DNA of 64,000 nt from CAVPWP01 sp963709395 (GCA_963709395.1 CAVPWP010000009.1:62001-126000); one strand, 5' to 3'; positions 50,333 through 59,752 are shown, numbered from the stretch's first letter. A program made the numbers and translations. The notes: generated by a model not told the origin, from the letters alone.

Positions 50333-50965
50333 ATGGGGACGGACACCACCGCCATCGTTGAAGATCTCGCCGCGTGTATCCATGCCGTGCCCGCGCCGCC
50401 GGTCCGGCTGCGCGTGGCCATCGCCGGCCCGCCGGGGGCCGGCAAATCGACGCTGGCCGAAGCCCTGGTCGCGCATCTGAACCGGGCAGCGCCCGTGGCC
50501 GCTCTGGTGCCGATGGACGGCTTCCATCTCGACAACAGCATCCTCGACGCGCGGGGTCTGCGCGCGCGCAAGGGCGCGCCCGAGACCTTCGATGCGCAGG
50601 GCGTCCTGCGAATGGTCGAGCGGTTGGGCCGCGACCCCGAGGTGGTGATCCCGGGTTTCGACCGGGCGCGCGACATCGCCATCGCCGGCGCCGGAGTGGT
50701 CGGCCCCGACGATCGAATCGCGGTGGTCGAAGGCAATTACCTGCTACTGGACGAAGGCGAATGGCGCGGCCTGCACCCGCTCTGGGACCTGTCGGTGATG
50801 CTTGCCCCGCCGACGGACATCCTGCGCGAACGGCTGATCGACCGCTGGCTCGCGCATGGACTTGACCGCGAGGCCGCCATCGCACGGGCCTTGGGTAACG
50901 ATATCCCAAACGCGCTTCGCGTTCTGGAAAAGAGCGTGGGCGCGGACATCACGCTCCGCGGCTGA
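50333..50965 (+). CDS. P-loop kinase of the uridine/pantothenate-kinase-like family (FrcK-like)
   Basis: 210 aa, intact. Walker A AGPPGAGKSTLAEAL at about residue 32; PMDGFHLDNSILDARG and RKGAPETFDAQG are typical of the phosphoribulokinase/uridine-kinase-like group; VVEGNYLLLDEGEW follows. In rhizobial fructose importers a similar protein (FrcK) is encoded after the permease, and the order here is the same. Whether it phosphorylates a sugar is not known for the group as a whole. A 177-bp gap precedes it. Confidence 0.8.
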   Translation: MGTDTTAIVEDLAACIHAVPAPPVRLRVAIAGPPGAGKSTLAEALVAHLNRAAPVAALVPMDGFHLDNSILDARGLRARKGAPETFDAQGVLRMVERLGRDPEVVIPGFDRARDIAIAGAGVVGPDDRIAVVEGNYLLLDEGEWRGLHPLWDLSVMLAPPTDILRERLIDRWLAHGLDREAAIARALGNDIPNALRVLEKSVGADITLRG

Positions 50966-50977
50966 GCCAGCGGTCAG

Positions 50978-52939
50978 TCAGCGATCGCGCGGGGGGCGGC
51001 GAGCGTCGAAGTAAGGGCCGCCGCGCCAGCGCGGAAAGCCGTAGCCGTTCACCATGACGACGTCGATGTCATCGGCGCTCCGGGCGATCCCTTCGGCCAG
51101 CACCTGGTTCGCCTCGGCGAGCAGGGCCGACAGGATTCGGTCCATGATCGCCTCGGGGGCAATCGGGACGGGCGTGATGCCCTTGAGACGGCGTTCATCG
51201 GCGATGAGGCCGGCCACCATCTCTGAGGGCCGGGGCCTTCCGGCGTCGTAGTCGTACCAGCCCTGTCCGGTCTTGCGCCCCAGACGTCCGGCCTCGCACA
51301 GCCGGTCGGCGATGGCGACGTAGCGTTCGGCGGGGTCACGCGTGGCCGCGCGGCGCTTGCGCATGGCCCAGGCGATGTCGAGGCCGGCGAGGTCCTGCAT
51401 CTCGAACACGCCCATCGGGAAGCCGAAATCGCGCATCGCGGCATCCACATCCCACGGCATGGCGCCATCCTCGACTATGTAATCCGCTTCGCGCCGGTAA
51501 GCCGACATGATGCGGTTGCCGATGAACCCGTCGCAGACACCGGACAGCACGCCGATCTTGCCCAGGCGTTTCGACAGTGCGGCGGCGGTGGCGACCACGT
51601 CGTCGGCCACGGCATCGGGCAGGACGATCTCGAGCAGCTTCATCACATGGGCGGGCGAGAAGAAGTGCAGCCCGATCACGCGCGACGGGTCGGCAAGCGT
51701 TCCCGCAATCTCGTTCACGTCGAGGTAGGAGGTGTTGGTGGCAAGGATGGCGTCGGGGCGGGTGTGGGCCTCCAGCGCCGCGAAGACGGTCTTCTTGACG
51801 TCCATATCCTCGAACACCGCTTCGATCACCAGATCGGCATCGGCAGTGGCGGCATAGTCTGACCGGGCCGCGAAACGACCCAGTGCGGCCGCCTGCGCCG
51901 CGGGTCCAAGAAGGCCGCGCGCGGCGCTGTCCGAAAGGATCTGGTCCACACGCCGGCCTCCGGCCTCGGCCGCGTCGGCATCGCGCTCGATCATCGTCAC
52001 GCGCAGGCCCTTCAGCAGGCAGGCCGCCGCGATGCCCGCGCCCATGGTCCCGCCGCCGATCACCGCGACGTGGTCGATGGCGCGGGCCGGTCCCTTGCAG
52101 CGCGGGTCAGACAGGGTCGCGCGTTCGGCGAAGAAGATGTGGCGCAGGGCGGTGGACTGGTCGCTGTCCTTCAGGCGCAGGAAGGCGTCGCGTTCTGCGG
52201 ACAGCGCCTCTGCCGCGGGCAGCGTCAGCGCGCGGCGTAGGGCAGCGACGGCCTCGGGGATCGAGAGTTGTCCACGCGCGCGTCGGATCGCGGTGTCGGC
52301 CGCCGTGTCGAAAGCCGCGGGGTCTGCCGGGGGCTGAGGCGGCAGGGAGAGTGTGCGTCTAGGGGCATCGAGGGTTGCCGCAAGATCCTTGGCGGCGGTC
52401 ACAAGGTCCCCTTCGGCAATTGCGTCGATGAGGCCCGCCTTCAGCGCCTCACCCGCGCCGATGGGCTTGCCGCCTGACACCATGCGCAGCGCCAGTTCGG
52501 TGGGCACCAGACGCGGCAGCCGCACCGTTCCGCCCGCTCCGGGGATCAGGCCCAACGTGACCTCGGGCAGCCCGAGCTTCGCGTCGGCGGCGGCCACGCG
52601 CGCATGGCAGCCCATCGCGAGCTCGAGCCCGCCGCCAAGCGCCGTGCCGTGGATTGCTGCGATCCAGGGCTTTGCCGCGCCTTCGATGGCGTCCACCACG
52701 TCCGGCAGGATCGGGGGGTGCGGCGGCTGGCCGAATTCCTTCACATCGGCTCCGGCGACAAAGGTCCGGCCCGCGCAGGCCAGCACGACCGCGCGCACCT
52801 CGGGATCGGAATCGCAGGTCCGGATGGCCTCCATCAGGCCGGCGCGCACTGCAGTAGAGGCCGCGTTTACCGGCGGGTTGTCGATGGTGACGACCGCGAT
52901 CGCCCCCTCGCGCGCGACCGTGACCGTCTTGACCGTCAT
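50978..52939 (-). CDS. Bifunctional enoyl-CoA hydratase/3-hydroxyacyl-CoA dehydrogenase, FadB-like
   Basis: 653 aa, intact. The N-terminal crotonase domain has the oxyanion segments FVAGADVKEFG and HGTALGGGLELAMG and Glu in LPEVTLGLIPGAGGT. The NAD domain starts VAVIGGGTMGAGIAAACLL near residue 295, with the catalytic His in GLHFFSPAHVMKLLEIV and the C-terminal CDGFIGNRIM and WYDYDAGRPRPS. The ATG at 52939 is used. It lies 1 bp after the glutaryl-CoA dehydrogenase gene. It can hydrate and then oxidise CoA thioesters, as needed downstream of anthranilate ring opening or glutaryl-CoA. Confidence 0.92.
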   Translation of the reverse strand: MTVKTVTVAREGAIAVVTIDNPPVNAASTAVRAGLMEAIRTCDSDPEVRAVVLACAGRTFVAGADVKEFGQPPHPPILPDVVDAIEGAAKPWIAAIHGTALGGGLELAMGCHARVAAADAKLGLPEVTLGLIPGAGGTVRLPRLVPTELALRMVSGGKPIGAGEALKAGLIDAIAEGDLVTAAKDLAATLDAPRRTLSLPPQPPADPAAFDTAADTAIRRARGQLSIPEAVAALRRALTLPAAEALSAERDAFLRLKDSDQSTALRHIFFAERATLSDPRCKGPARAIDHVAVIGGGTMGAGIAAACLLKGLRVTMIERDADAAEAGGRRVDQILSDSAARGLLGPAAQAAALGRFAARSDYAATADADLVIEAVFEDMDVKKTVFAALEAHTRPDAILATNTSYLDVNEIAGTLADPSRVIGLHFFSPAHVMKLLEIVLPDAVADDVVATAAALSKRLGKIGVLSGVCDGFIGNRIMSAYRREADYIVEDGAMPWDVDAAMRDFGFPMGVFEMQDLAGLDIAWAMRKRRAATRDPAERYVAIADRLCEAGRLGRKTGQGWYDYDAGRPRPSEMVAGLIADERRLKGITPVPIAPEAIMDRILSALLAEANQVLAEGIARSADDIDVVMVNGYGFPRWRGGPYFDARRPPRDR

Positions 52940-52940
52940 T

Positions 52941-54179
52941 CTACTGGAACGCCTGAAGCCCGGTCTGCGCGCGGCCAAGGATCAGTGCGTGGATGTCATG
53001 CGTGCCCTCGTAGGTGTTCACCGCCTCGAGGTTCATGACATGGCGGATCACGCCGTATTCGTCCGAGATGCCGTTGCCGCCATGCATGTCGCGCGCCTCG
53101 CGCGCGATGGCCAGCGCCTTGCCGCAGTTGTTGCGCTTCATCAGGCTGATGAGCTCGGCCGGGGCCGTGTGATCGTCCATCATGCGGCCCAGCCGAAGCG
53201 CACCCAGCATCCCAAGCGAAATCTCGGTCTGCATGTCGGCGAGTTTCTTCTGCACCAGCTGCGTCTGCGCCAGCGGCCGGCCGAACTGCTTGCGGTCCAG
53301 CGTGTATTGCCGCGCGGCGTGCCAACAGGCCTCGGCCGCGCCCATCACGCCCCAGGCAATGCCGTACCTTGCGCGGTTCAGGCAGCCGAACGGTCCGGCA
53401 AGGCCCGAGACATGGGGCAAAAGGTTCTCTTCGGGGACGAAGACCTCGTCCATCTGGATCATGCCCGTGGTCGAGGCGCGCAGCGAGAACTTGCCCTCGA
53501 TCTTCGGGGCATTGAGGCCCTTCATGCCTTTCTCGAGCAAGAAGCCCCGGATCTTGCCGTCATGGGCGTCGGATTTCGCCCAGACCACGAAAACGTCCGC
53601 GATCGGGCTGTTGGTGATCCAGTTCTTTGCGCCGCTGACCAGGTAGCCACCGTCAACGGGCTTCGCGCGCGTGAGCATCCCGCCGGGGTCCGAGCCCGCG
53701 TCCGGTTCGGTCAGTCCGAAGCAGCCGATCATTTCGCCCGTGGCGAGCTTGGGCAGGTATTTCCTGCGCTGATCCTCGGTGCCGTAGGCGAAGATCGGGT
53801 GCATCACCAGCGACGATTGCACCGACATGGCCGAGCGATAGCCGCTGTCGACGCGTTCGACTTCGCGCGCGATCAGGCCATAGCTGACATAGCCCGCGCC
53901 GACGCCGCCGTATTCCTCGGGGATGGTGGCGCCCAGCAGACCCAGTTCGCCCATCTCCGACATGATCTCGCGGTGGAAGATCTCGTGGCGGTTCGCCTCG
54001 ACCACGCGCGGCAAAAGCTTGTCCTGCGCGAAAGCGGCGGCGGCATCGCGGATCATCCGCTCTTCTTCGGTCAGTTGCGCGTCGATCAGGAAGGGGTCTG
54101 TCCAGTCGAGCGAAGCGGGTTTCGCCCGCGCGGTTTCGGGCGTGGTGGGGGCGAAGGTCGCGTGAGAGGAATCAGGCAT
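52941..54179 (-). CDS. gcdH: Glutaryl-CoA dehydrogenase
   Basis: 412 aa, intact. Acyl-CoA dehydrogenase family with the glutaryl-type segments EEYGGVGAGYVSYGLIAREVE, DSGYRSAMSVQSSLVM, GLTEPDAGSDPGGM and the C-terminal YEGTHDIHALILGRAQTG, in which Glu391 is the expected catalytic base. It oxidises and decarboxylates glutaryl-CoA to crotonyl-CoA, which the neighbouring FadB-like protein can process. It is divergent from the 2-aminobenzoyl-CoA monooxygenase gene across a paired MarR-type operator. Confidence 0.9.
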   Translation of the reverse strand: MPDSSHATFAPTTPETARAKPASLDWTDPFLIDAQLTEEERMIRDAAAAFAQDKLLPRVVEANRHEIFHREIMSEMGELGLLGATIPEEYGGVGAGYVSYGLIAREVERVDSGYRSAMSVQSSLVMHPIFAYGTEDQRRKYLPKLATGEMIGCFGLTEPDAGSDPGGMLTRAKPVDGGYLVSGAKNWITNSPIADVFVVWAKSDAHDGKIRGFLLEKGMKGLNAPKIEGKFSLRASTTGMIQMDEVFVPEENLLPHVSGLAGPFGCLNRARYGIAWGVMGAAEACWHAARQYTLDRKQFGRPLAQTQLVQKKLADMQTEISLGMLGALRLGRMMDDHTAPAELISLMKRNNCGKALAIAREARDMHGGNGISDEYGVIRHVMNLEAVNTYEGTHDIHALILGRAQTGLQAFQ

Positions 54180-54214
54180 CTCTGTCTCCTTGCGGGGTTG
54201 GCGGAGGTTAATTC

Positions 54215-54240
54215 TTCAAGCCTGAAATTTCAAGCTTGAA
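54215..54240. promoter_or_regulatory. Paired 12-bp MarR-type operators TTCAAGC(C/T)TGAA
   Basis: TTCAAGCCTGAA at 54215-54226 (one mismatch from symmetry) and the perfect palindrome TTCAAGCTTGAA at 54229-54240, starting 14 bp apart. They occupy the divergent promoter between the glutaryl-CoA dehydrogenase and monooxygenase genes. The MarR regulator encoded at 57313 is the likely binder, with an aryl-CoA or aromatic acid as possible effector. Confidence 0.75.
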
Positions 54241-54296
54241 AAGACAACGGGAATGGCCGAGGATTTCCCGGGAATCGGGATGGAGGATCTTGCGGA

Positions 54297-56597
54297 ATGC
54301 GGATTGCGTGCCTTGGGGGCGGCCCCGCCGGTCTCTACTTCGGGATCTCGATGAAGCTGCGCGACCCGTCCCACGAGGTCACGGTGTTCGAACGCAACCG
54401 CGCCAACGACACGTTCGGCTGGGGCGTGGTGCTCTCGGACGACGCGCTGAGCAGGATGGAAGGCAACGACCCCGAAAGCACGCGGGAAATCCGCGAGAAC
54501 TTCGCCTACTGGGACGATATCGCGGTTGTCCGCAACGGCGAGCGTACCGTTTCGGGCGGGCATGGTTTCGCCGGGATTGGCCGGATGAAGATGCTCCTGA
54601 TCCTCCAGGAGAGGGCCCGCGCCCTCGGCGTCAACATGCGGTTCGAGAGCGAGTTCAGCTCCGCCGAGGAGTTCCGCAAGGACTACGACCTCGTGGTCGC
54701 CTGCGACGGCATCAACTCGAGGGTGCGGAACGAGTATATCGATGTGTTCAAACCCGATATCGACATCCGCAAATGCAAGTTCGTCTGGCTGGGTACGCAT
54801 CAGAAGTTCGACGACGCCTTTACCTTCATTTTCGAGAAGACCGAGCATGGCTGGATGTGGGCCCATGTCTACCAGTTCGACGCCGACACCGCGACCTTCA
54901 TCGTCGAATGTCTTCAGCCGACCTGGGATGCCTGGGGCTTCGAGGACATGTCGAAGGAAGAAACGGTCGAGACCTGCCGCAAGGTCTTCGAGAAGTATCT
55001 AGGCGGCCATGACCTGATGTCGAACGCCGCCCACCTGCGCGGCTCGGCGGTTTGGATGAACTTCCCCCGCGTGATCTGCGAGAAGTGGTATCACGAGAAC
55101 GTCGTCCTGATGGGCGACGCCGCCGCGACGGGGCATTTCTCGATCGGGTCCGGGTCGCGGCTGGCCTTCGACAGCGCCATCGCCCTGGCCGATTACCTGC
55201 ACTCGGAGCCGACGCTGGAACAGGCCTTCCAGCGCTACCAGGACGAGCGGCGGGTCGAGGTGCTGCGCCTGCAATCGGCGGCGCGCAATTCGCTTGAATG
55301 GTTCGAGGAGGTCGAGCGCTACCTCGACCTCGACGCCACGCAGTTCACCTATTCGCTGCTGACCCGGTCGCAGCGGATCAGCCACGAGAACCTGCGCCTG
55401 CGCGACCCCGAGTGGCTGGAAGAGGCTGAACGCTGGTTCCAGACGCAGGCCGGCGCGCCCGCCGATGCCCCCGTGCGCGCGCCGATGTTCGCGCCCTTCC
55501 GCCTGCGCGACATGGCGCTGAAGAACCGCGTCGTGGTCTCGCCCATGGCGCAGTACAAGGCGGTCGACGGCTGCCCCACCGACTGGCATTTCGTGCATTA
55601 CGCCGAACGGGCGAAAGGCGGCGCGGGACTTGTCTTCACCGAGATGACCTGCGTGTCGCCCGAGGGCCGGATCACGCCGGGCTGCACCGGGCTTTACGCG
55701 CCCGAGCACGAGGCCGCGTGGCGGCGCCTGACCGGGTTCGTCCATGCCGAGACCGAGGCGAAGATCTGCTGCCAGATCGGCCATTCGGGCCGCAAGGGGT
55801 CGACGCAGCTGGGGTGGGAGCGGATGGATTATCCGCTGCCCAAGGGCAACTGGGACGTGGTCAGCGCCTCGGCCATCCCCTGGTCGCCCGAGAACCCCGT
55901 CCCGCGCGAGATCGCGCGAGCCGAGATGGACGCGATCAAGGCCGAGTTCGTGGCCTCGGCAGAGATGGCCGAACGCGCCGGGTTCGACATGATCGAGCTG
56001 CACGCCGCCCATGGCTATCTTCTGTCCTCCTTCATCTCGCCCACGTCGAACCGGCGGACGGACGCCTATGGCGGCTCGCTTGAAAACCGCCTGCGCTGGC
56101 CGCTCGAGGTTTTCGCCGCGATGCGCGCGGTCTGGCCCGAGGGCAAGCCGATGTCGGTCCGCATCTCGGCCAATGACTGGGTCGGCGACGAGGGCGTCAC
56201 CCCGGACGAGGCGGTCGAGATCGCCCGCGCCTTCTGGGAAGCGGGCGCCGATCTGATCGACGTGTCGGCCGGCCAGACCTCGGTCGAGGCGCGGCCGGTC
56301 TATGGCCGCATGTTCCAGACCCCGTTCTCGGACCGCATCCGGAACGAGGCGGGCATCCGGACCATGGCCGTGGGCAACATCTACGAGGCCGACCACGCCA
56401 ATTCGATCCTGATGGCGGGACGGGCCGACCTCGTGGCGGTCGGACGGCCGCATCTGGCCGATCCCTACTGGACCTTCCGTGAGGCCGCCGCGATCGGCGA
56501 CCGCGCGGCGGGCGACTGGCCGCTGCCCTATCTTCCCGGGCGCGATCAGCTCTGGCGGCTGGCCGACCGTGCGCAGGAACAGGAGATCCGGGCATGA
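54297..56597 (+). CDS. abmA: 2-Aminobenzoyl-CoA monooxygenase/reductase (two-domain flavoprotein)
   Basis: 766 aa, intact. Residues 1 to about 380 are a salicylate-hydroxylase-like FAD monooxygenase (ACLGGGPAGLYFGISMKL; GWGVVLSDDALSRM; VLMGDAAATGHFSIGSGSRL). Residues about 395-766 are an Old-Yellow-Enzyme-like FMN domain (FRLRDMALKNRVVVSPMAQY; HAAHGYLLSSFISPTSNRR; DAYGGSLENRLRWPLEVF). This fusion is characteristic of 2-aminobenzoyl-CoA monooxygenase/reductase and of salicylyl-CoA 5-hydroxylase. The ligase and tryptophan dioxygenase in the cluster favour the first: it hydroxylates and dearomatises 2-aminobenzoyl-CoA. Confidence 0.88.
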   Translation: MRIACLGGGPAGLYFGISMKLRDPSHEVTVFERNRANDTFGWGVVLSDDALSRMEGNDPESTREIRENFAYWDDIAVVRNGERTVSGGHGFAGIGRMKMLLILQERARALGVNMRFESEFSSAEEFRKDYDLVVACDGINSRVRNEYIDVFKPDIDIRKCKFVWLGTHQKFDDAFTFIFEKTEHGWMWAHVYQFDADTATFIVECLQPTWDAWGFEDMSKEETVETCRKVFEKYLGGHDLMSNAAHLRGSAVWMNFPRVICEKWYHENVVLMGDAAATGHFSIGSGSRLAFDSAIALADYLHSEPTLEQAFQRYQDERRVEVLRLQSAARNSLEWFEEVERYLDLDATQFTYSLLTRSQRISHENLRLRDPEWLEEAERWFQTQAGAPADAPVRAPMFAPFRLRDMALKNRVVVSPMAQYKAVDGCPTDWHFVHYAERAKGGAGLVFTEMTCVSPEGRITPGCTGLYAPEHEAAWRRLTGFVHAETEAKICCQIGHSGRKGSTQLGWERMDYPLPKGNWDVVSASAIPWSPENPVPREIARAEMDAIKAEFVASAEMAERAGFDMIELHAAHGYLLSSFISPTSNRRTDAYGGSLENRLRWPLEVFAAMRAVWPEGKPMSVRISANDWVGDEGVTPDEAVEIARAFWEAGADLIDVSAGQTSVEARPVYGRMFQTPFSDRIRNEAGIRTMAVGNIYEADHANSILMAGRADLVAVGRPHLADPYWTFREAAAIGDRAAGDWPLPYLPGRDQLWRLADRAQEQEIRA

Positions 56598-57316
56598 GGC
56601 GCGTTCTCGTCACCGGCGGCGGGTCCGGCATCGGGCGATCGGTCGCGCGCGCCTTCGCCGAAGCCGGCGACGACGTCAGCATCGCCGGGCGGCGGATCGA
56701 CCCCCTGACCGAGACCGACGGCGGGCGGGGCATGACCTGCCGCGTGGCAGACGTGACGGACGAGGCGCAGGTGGCGGCCCTTTTCGAGGCCCCTTACGAC
56801 GTGGTCGTGGCGAATGCGGGAAGCGGTGCCGCGCGGCGGGTGAAGGACCTGTCGCTCGACGACTGGAACCGCACGCTGTCGGTCTGCCTGACCGGCGTCT
56901 TCCTGACCTTCCGCGACGCGCTGCGCGCCGGCATGGGCGAGGGCGGACGTCTTGTCGCCATCGCCTCGACCGCCAGCCTTCAGGGCGGGGCGAATATCGC
57001 CGCCTATGCCTCGGCCAAGCACGGGGTTCTGGGGCTGGTGCGGTCGCTGGCCCTTGAAGTGGCGCGCGAGGGGATCACCTGCAACGCGGTCTGTCCGGGC
57101 TTCGTCGACACGCCGCTGACCGACGCCTCGGTGGCCGGCCTTGCCGCGCGGCTCGACATCGGCCCGGACGAGGCGCTCAGGCGGATCGTCAAGGGCAACC
57201 CGGTGGGCCGCCTGATCACGCCGGACGAGGTGACGGCGGCGGTGCTGTTCCTGGCCTCGCCCGGTGCCGCGATGGTGAATGGGCACGCTCTTTCCGTTTC
57301 GGGGGGCGAGATATGA
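56594..57316 (+). CDS. Short-chain dehydrogenase/reductase
   Basis: 240 aa, intact. Motifs TGGGSGIGRSVARAFAEAG, NAGSG, Ser in AIASTASLQGG and Tyr/Lys in YASAKHGVLGLVRSLA. It overlaps both neighbours by 4 bp (ATGA), so it is co-translated with the monooxygenase and the MarR regulator. It probably reduces or oxidises the alicyclic CoA intermediate formed by the monooxygenase/reductase. Confidence 0.9.
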   Translation: MRRVLVTGGGSGIGRSVARAFAEAGDDVSIAGRRIDPLTETDGGRGMTCRVADVTDEAQVAALFEAPYDVVVANAGSGAARRVKDLSLDDWNRTLSVCLTGVFLTFRDALRAGMGEGGRLVAIASTASLQGGANIAAYASAKHGVLGLVRSLALEVAREGITCNAVCPGFVDTPLTDASVAGLAARLDIGPDEALRRIVKGNPVGRLITPDEVTAAVLFLASPGAAMVNGHALSVSGGEI

Positions 57317-57801
57317 GACCTGACCGCGCAACCGGCCCCGAGTCCCTGTCGAAAAGCCGCCTGCGGCTGTGGCTGAAGCTTCTCAAGGTCTCGGGCGGGA
57401 TCGAGGCCGAGTTGCGCCGCCGCCTGCGCGACCACCACGACACGACGCTGCCGCGCTTCGATGTCATGGCCGCGCTGGCCCGCCACCCCAAGGGCCTGAA
57501 GATGAGCGAACTCTCCGAATACCTTCGCGTCTCGAACGGCAACGTCACCGGCATCGTCGACCGCCTGACCGAGGACGGGCTTGCCCTGCGCGTGGCCGTG
57601 CCCGGCGACCGGCGGGCGCAGCTTGCGCGCCTTACACCGGCGGGGCAGGAGGCGTTTGCCGGTCTTGCACGCCAGCACGAGGACTGGATCGACGAGATGC
57701 TGGGCGGGCTTGGTGCGGACGAGACGCAGGCCATGCTGGCGTTGCTCGACGCGATCAAGGGCCCGGCCAAGGCCTCGGAACGGGCGGAGCAATCGTCATG
57801 A
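57313..57801 (+). CDS. MarR-family transcriptional regulator
   Basis: 162 aa, intact. The winged helix includes MSELSEYLRVSNGNVTGIVD, then DRLTEDGLALRVAVPGDRRA with the wing. It is embedded in the catabolic operon with 4-bp overlaps on both sides. MarR proteins in aromatic-CoA operons usually repress until an aryl-CoA ligand binds. The operator pair at 54215-54240 is its probable target. Confidence 0.92.
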   Translation: MRPDRATGPESLSKSRLRLWLKLLKVSGGIEAELRRRLRDHHDTTLPRFDVMAALARHPKGLKMSELSEYLRVSNGNVTGIVDRLTEDGLALRVAVPGDRRAQLARLTPAGQEAFAGLARQHEDWIDEMLGGLGADETQAMLALLDAIKGPAKASERAEQSS

Positions 57802-58601
57802 CCCTGTCCGACACCACCCACTTCCGCTGCACGATCGAGGGCGGCATCGCCCGTATCGCGCTCGACCGGCCCGAACGGAAGAACCCGCTGACCTTCGAAA
57901 GCTATGCCGAGTTGCGCGACTGGTTCCGAGCGCTGCCCTATTCGGACGAGGTTCATGCCGTGGTGATCCTGCCCAATGGCGGCAATTTCAGCTCGGGCGG
58001 CGATGTGCACGACATCATCGGCCCGCTGACCCGCATGTCGATGAAGGAGCTTCTGGCCTTCACCCGCATGACCGGGGACCTCGTCAAGGCGATGGTGCAT
58101 TGCCAAAAACCAGTCATTTCGGCGGTACAGGGCATCTGTGCGGGGGCAGGAGCGATCATCGCGATGGCATCCGACCTGCGGCTGGCCGCGCCGGACGCGA
58201 AGGTCGCGTTCCTCTTCAACCGCGTGGGTCTTGCCGGCTGCGACATGGGTGCCTGCGCGATGCTGCCCCGGATCATCGGGCAGGGCCGGGCGGCCGAACT
58301 TCTCTATCTCGGCCGGTCGATGGGCGCCGAGGAGGGCGAGCGATGGGGCTTTTTCAACCGTGTGGTCGCGGCCGATGCGCTTGAAGCGCAGGCGCTCGAA
58401 CTGGCCGGGCGGATCGCCACCGGGCCGACCTTCGCCAATGGCATGACCAAGACAATGCTGGCGCAGGAATGGTCGATGAGCCTTGACCAGGCGATCGAGG
58501 CCGAAGCGCAGGCGCAGGCGATCTGCATGCAGGGCAACGATTTCCGCCGCGCCTACGAGGCGTTCGTGGCCAAGGAAAAGCCGGTGTTCGGGGGCGATTG
58601 A
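57798..58601 (+). CDS. Enoyl-CoA hydratase/isomerase family protein
   Basis: 267 aa, intact. Crotonase fold: IALDRPERKNPLTFESYAEL, NFSSGGDVHDIIG, GICAGAGAIIAMASDLRLAA. In FLFNRVGLAGCDMGACAMLP the usual second catalytic Glu position is not obvious and AGCD is present instead, so ring hydrolysis or isomerisation is as likely as simple hydration. The ATG at 57798 overlaps the MarR stop. It is a candidate for opening the alicyclic ring of the anthranilate pathway. Confidence 0.87.
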   Translation: MTLSDTTHFRCTIEGGIARIALDRPERKNPLTFESYAELRDWFRALPYSDEVHAVVILPNGGNFSSGGDVHDIIGPLTRMSMKELLAFTRMTGDLVKAMVHCQKPVISAVQGICAGAGAIIAMASDLRLAAPDAKVAFLFNRVGLAGCDMGACAMLPRIIGQGRAAELLYLGRSMGAEEGERWGFFNRVVAADALEAQALELAGRIATGPTFANGMTKTMLAQEWSMSLDQAIEAEAQAQAICMQGNDFRRAYEAFVAKEKPVFGGD

Positions 58602-59752
58602 TGGCGGACCGGAGTTTCCTCGACTGGCCTTTCTTCGAGCCGCGCCACAGGACGCTGGCCGCCGATCTGGAACGCTGGGCCGACGGGCATCTGGCGGCCG
58701 TTGACCATGCCGACACCGACGCCACCTGCCGCGGCCTGGTCACCGCCCTGGGAGAGGCGGGATTCCTTCACCATACCAGCGATATGGACGGCCTGCTCGA
58801 TGTTCGGGCGCTCTGCCTGTCGCGCGAGATACTGGCGCGCCACGACGGGCTTGCGGACTTCGCTTTCGCCATGCAAGGGCTTGGAACCGGGGCGATTTCC
58901 CTCTTTGGAACAGGCGCGCAGAAGGATGCCTGGCTGCCCCTGACCCGCGCGGGAAAGGCCATCGCCGCCTTCGCGCTGACCGAGCCGGCCTCGGGGTCGG
59001 ACGTGGCGAATTCCACGATGACGGCGACGCGCGACGGGGACGGGTTCGTCCTGAACGGCGAAAAGACCTGGATCTCGAACGGCGGGATCGCGGATGTCTA
59101 CACCGTCTTCGCCCGCACGGGCGAAGCGCCGGGCGCCAAGGGGCTGTCGGCCTTCGTTGTACCCGCCGACACGCCGGGCCTTGAGGTGACGGAGCGCCTT
59201 CAGACCATCGCGCCGCATCCGCTGGCGACGCTGCGTTTCGCCGATTGCCGCATCCCGGCCTCGGCGCTGATCGGCGAGGCTGGGCAGGGCTTCCGCATCG
59301 CGATGTCGGTGCTCGACGTGTTCCGGTCGACCGTGGGGGCTGCAGCACTTGGCTTTGCCCGCCGCGCGCTGGACGAGGCGCTGGATCGCGTCACCACGCG
59401 GCAGGTGCAGGGCGCGCCGCTCTTCGATCTTCAGATGGTGCAGGGGCATATCGCCGACATGGCGCTGTCGGTCGATGCCGCCGCGCTGCTGATCTATCGC
59501 GCGGCCTGGACCAAGGACACGGGCGCACCGCGCGTGACGCGCGAGGCGGCCATGGCCAAGCTCTATGCAACCGAGACCGCGCAGGTCGTGATCGACAAGG
59601 CGGTGCAGCTGCACGGCGGAGACGGGGTGCGGTCGGGCGAGATCGTCGAACGGCTTTACCGCGAGATCCGGGCATTGCGCATTTATGAAGGCGCAAGCGA
59701 CGTGCAGCGTGTCGTGATCGCGCGGGCGGCACTGGGGGCCCATCATGGCTGA
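58601..59752 (+). CDS. Acyl-CoA dehydrogenase
   Basis: 383 aa, intact. Motifs AFALTEPASGSDVANSTMTA, GEKTWISNGGIADVYTVF, QLHGGDGVRSGEIVERLYRE and RIYEGASDVQRVVIAR, with the catalytic Glu in IYEGAS. ATG 58601 overlaps the previous stop (TGATG). It is distinct from the glutaryl-CoA dehydrogenase of this cluster and probably acts on a ring-derived acyl-CoA. Confidence 0.9.
   Translation: MADRSFLDWPFFEPRHRTLAADLERWADGHLAAVDHADTDATCRGLVTALGEAGFLHHTSDMDGLLDVRALCLSREILARHDGLADFAFAMQGLGTGAISLFGTGAQKDAWLPLTRAGKAIAAFALTEPASGSDVANSTMTATRDGDGFVLNGEKTWISNGGIADVYTVFARTGEAPGAKGLSAFVVPADTPGLEVTERLQTIAPHPLATLRFADCRIPASALIGEAGQGFRIAMSVLDVFRSTVGAAALGFARRALDEALDRVTTRQVQGAPLFDLQMVQGHIADMALSVDAAALLIYRAAWTKDTGAPRVTREAAMAKLYATETAQVVIDKAVQLHGGDGVRSGEIVERLYREIRALRIYEGASDVQRVVIARAALGAHHG

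Noticed and set aside
58598..58601. TTG start at 58598 for the acyl-CoA dehydrogenase
   Set aside because: The ATG at 58601 overlaps the upstream stop in the same way as neighbouring genes and needs no rare start.
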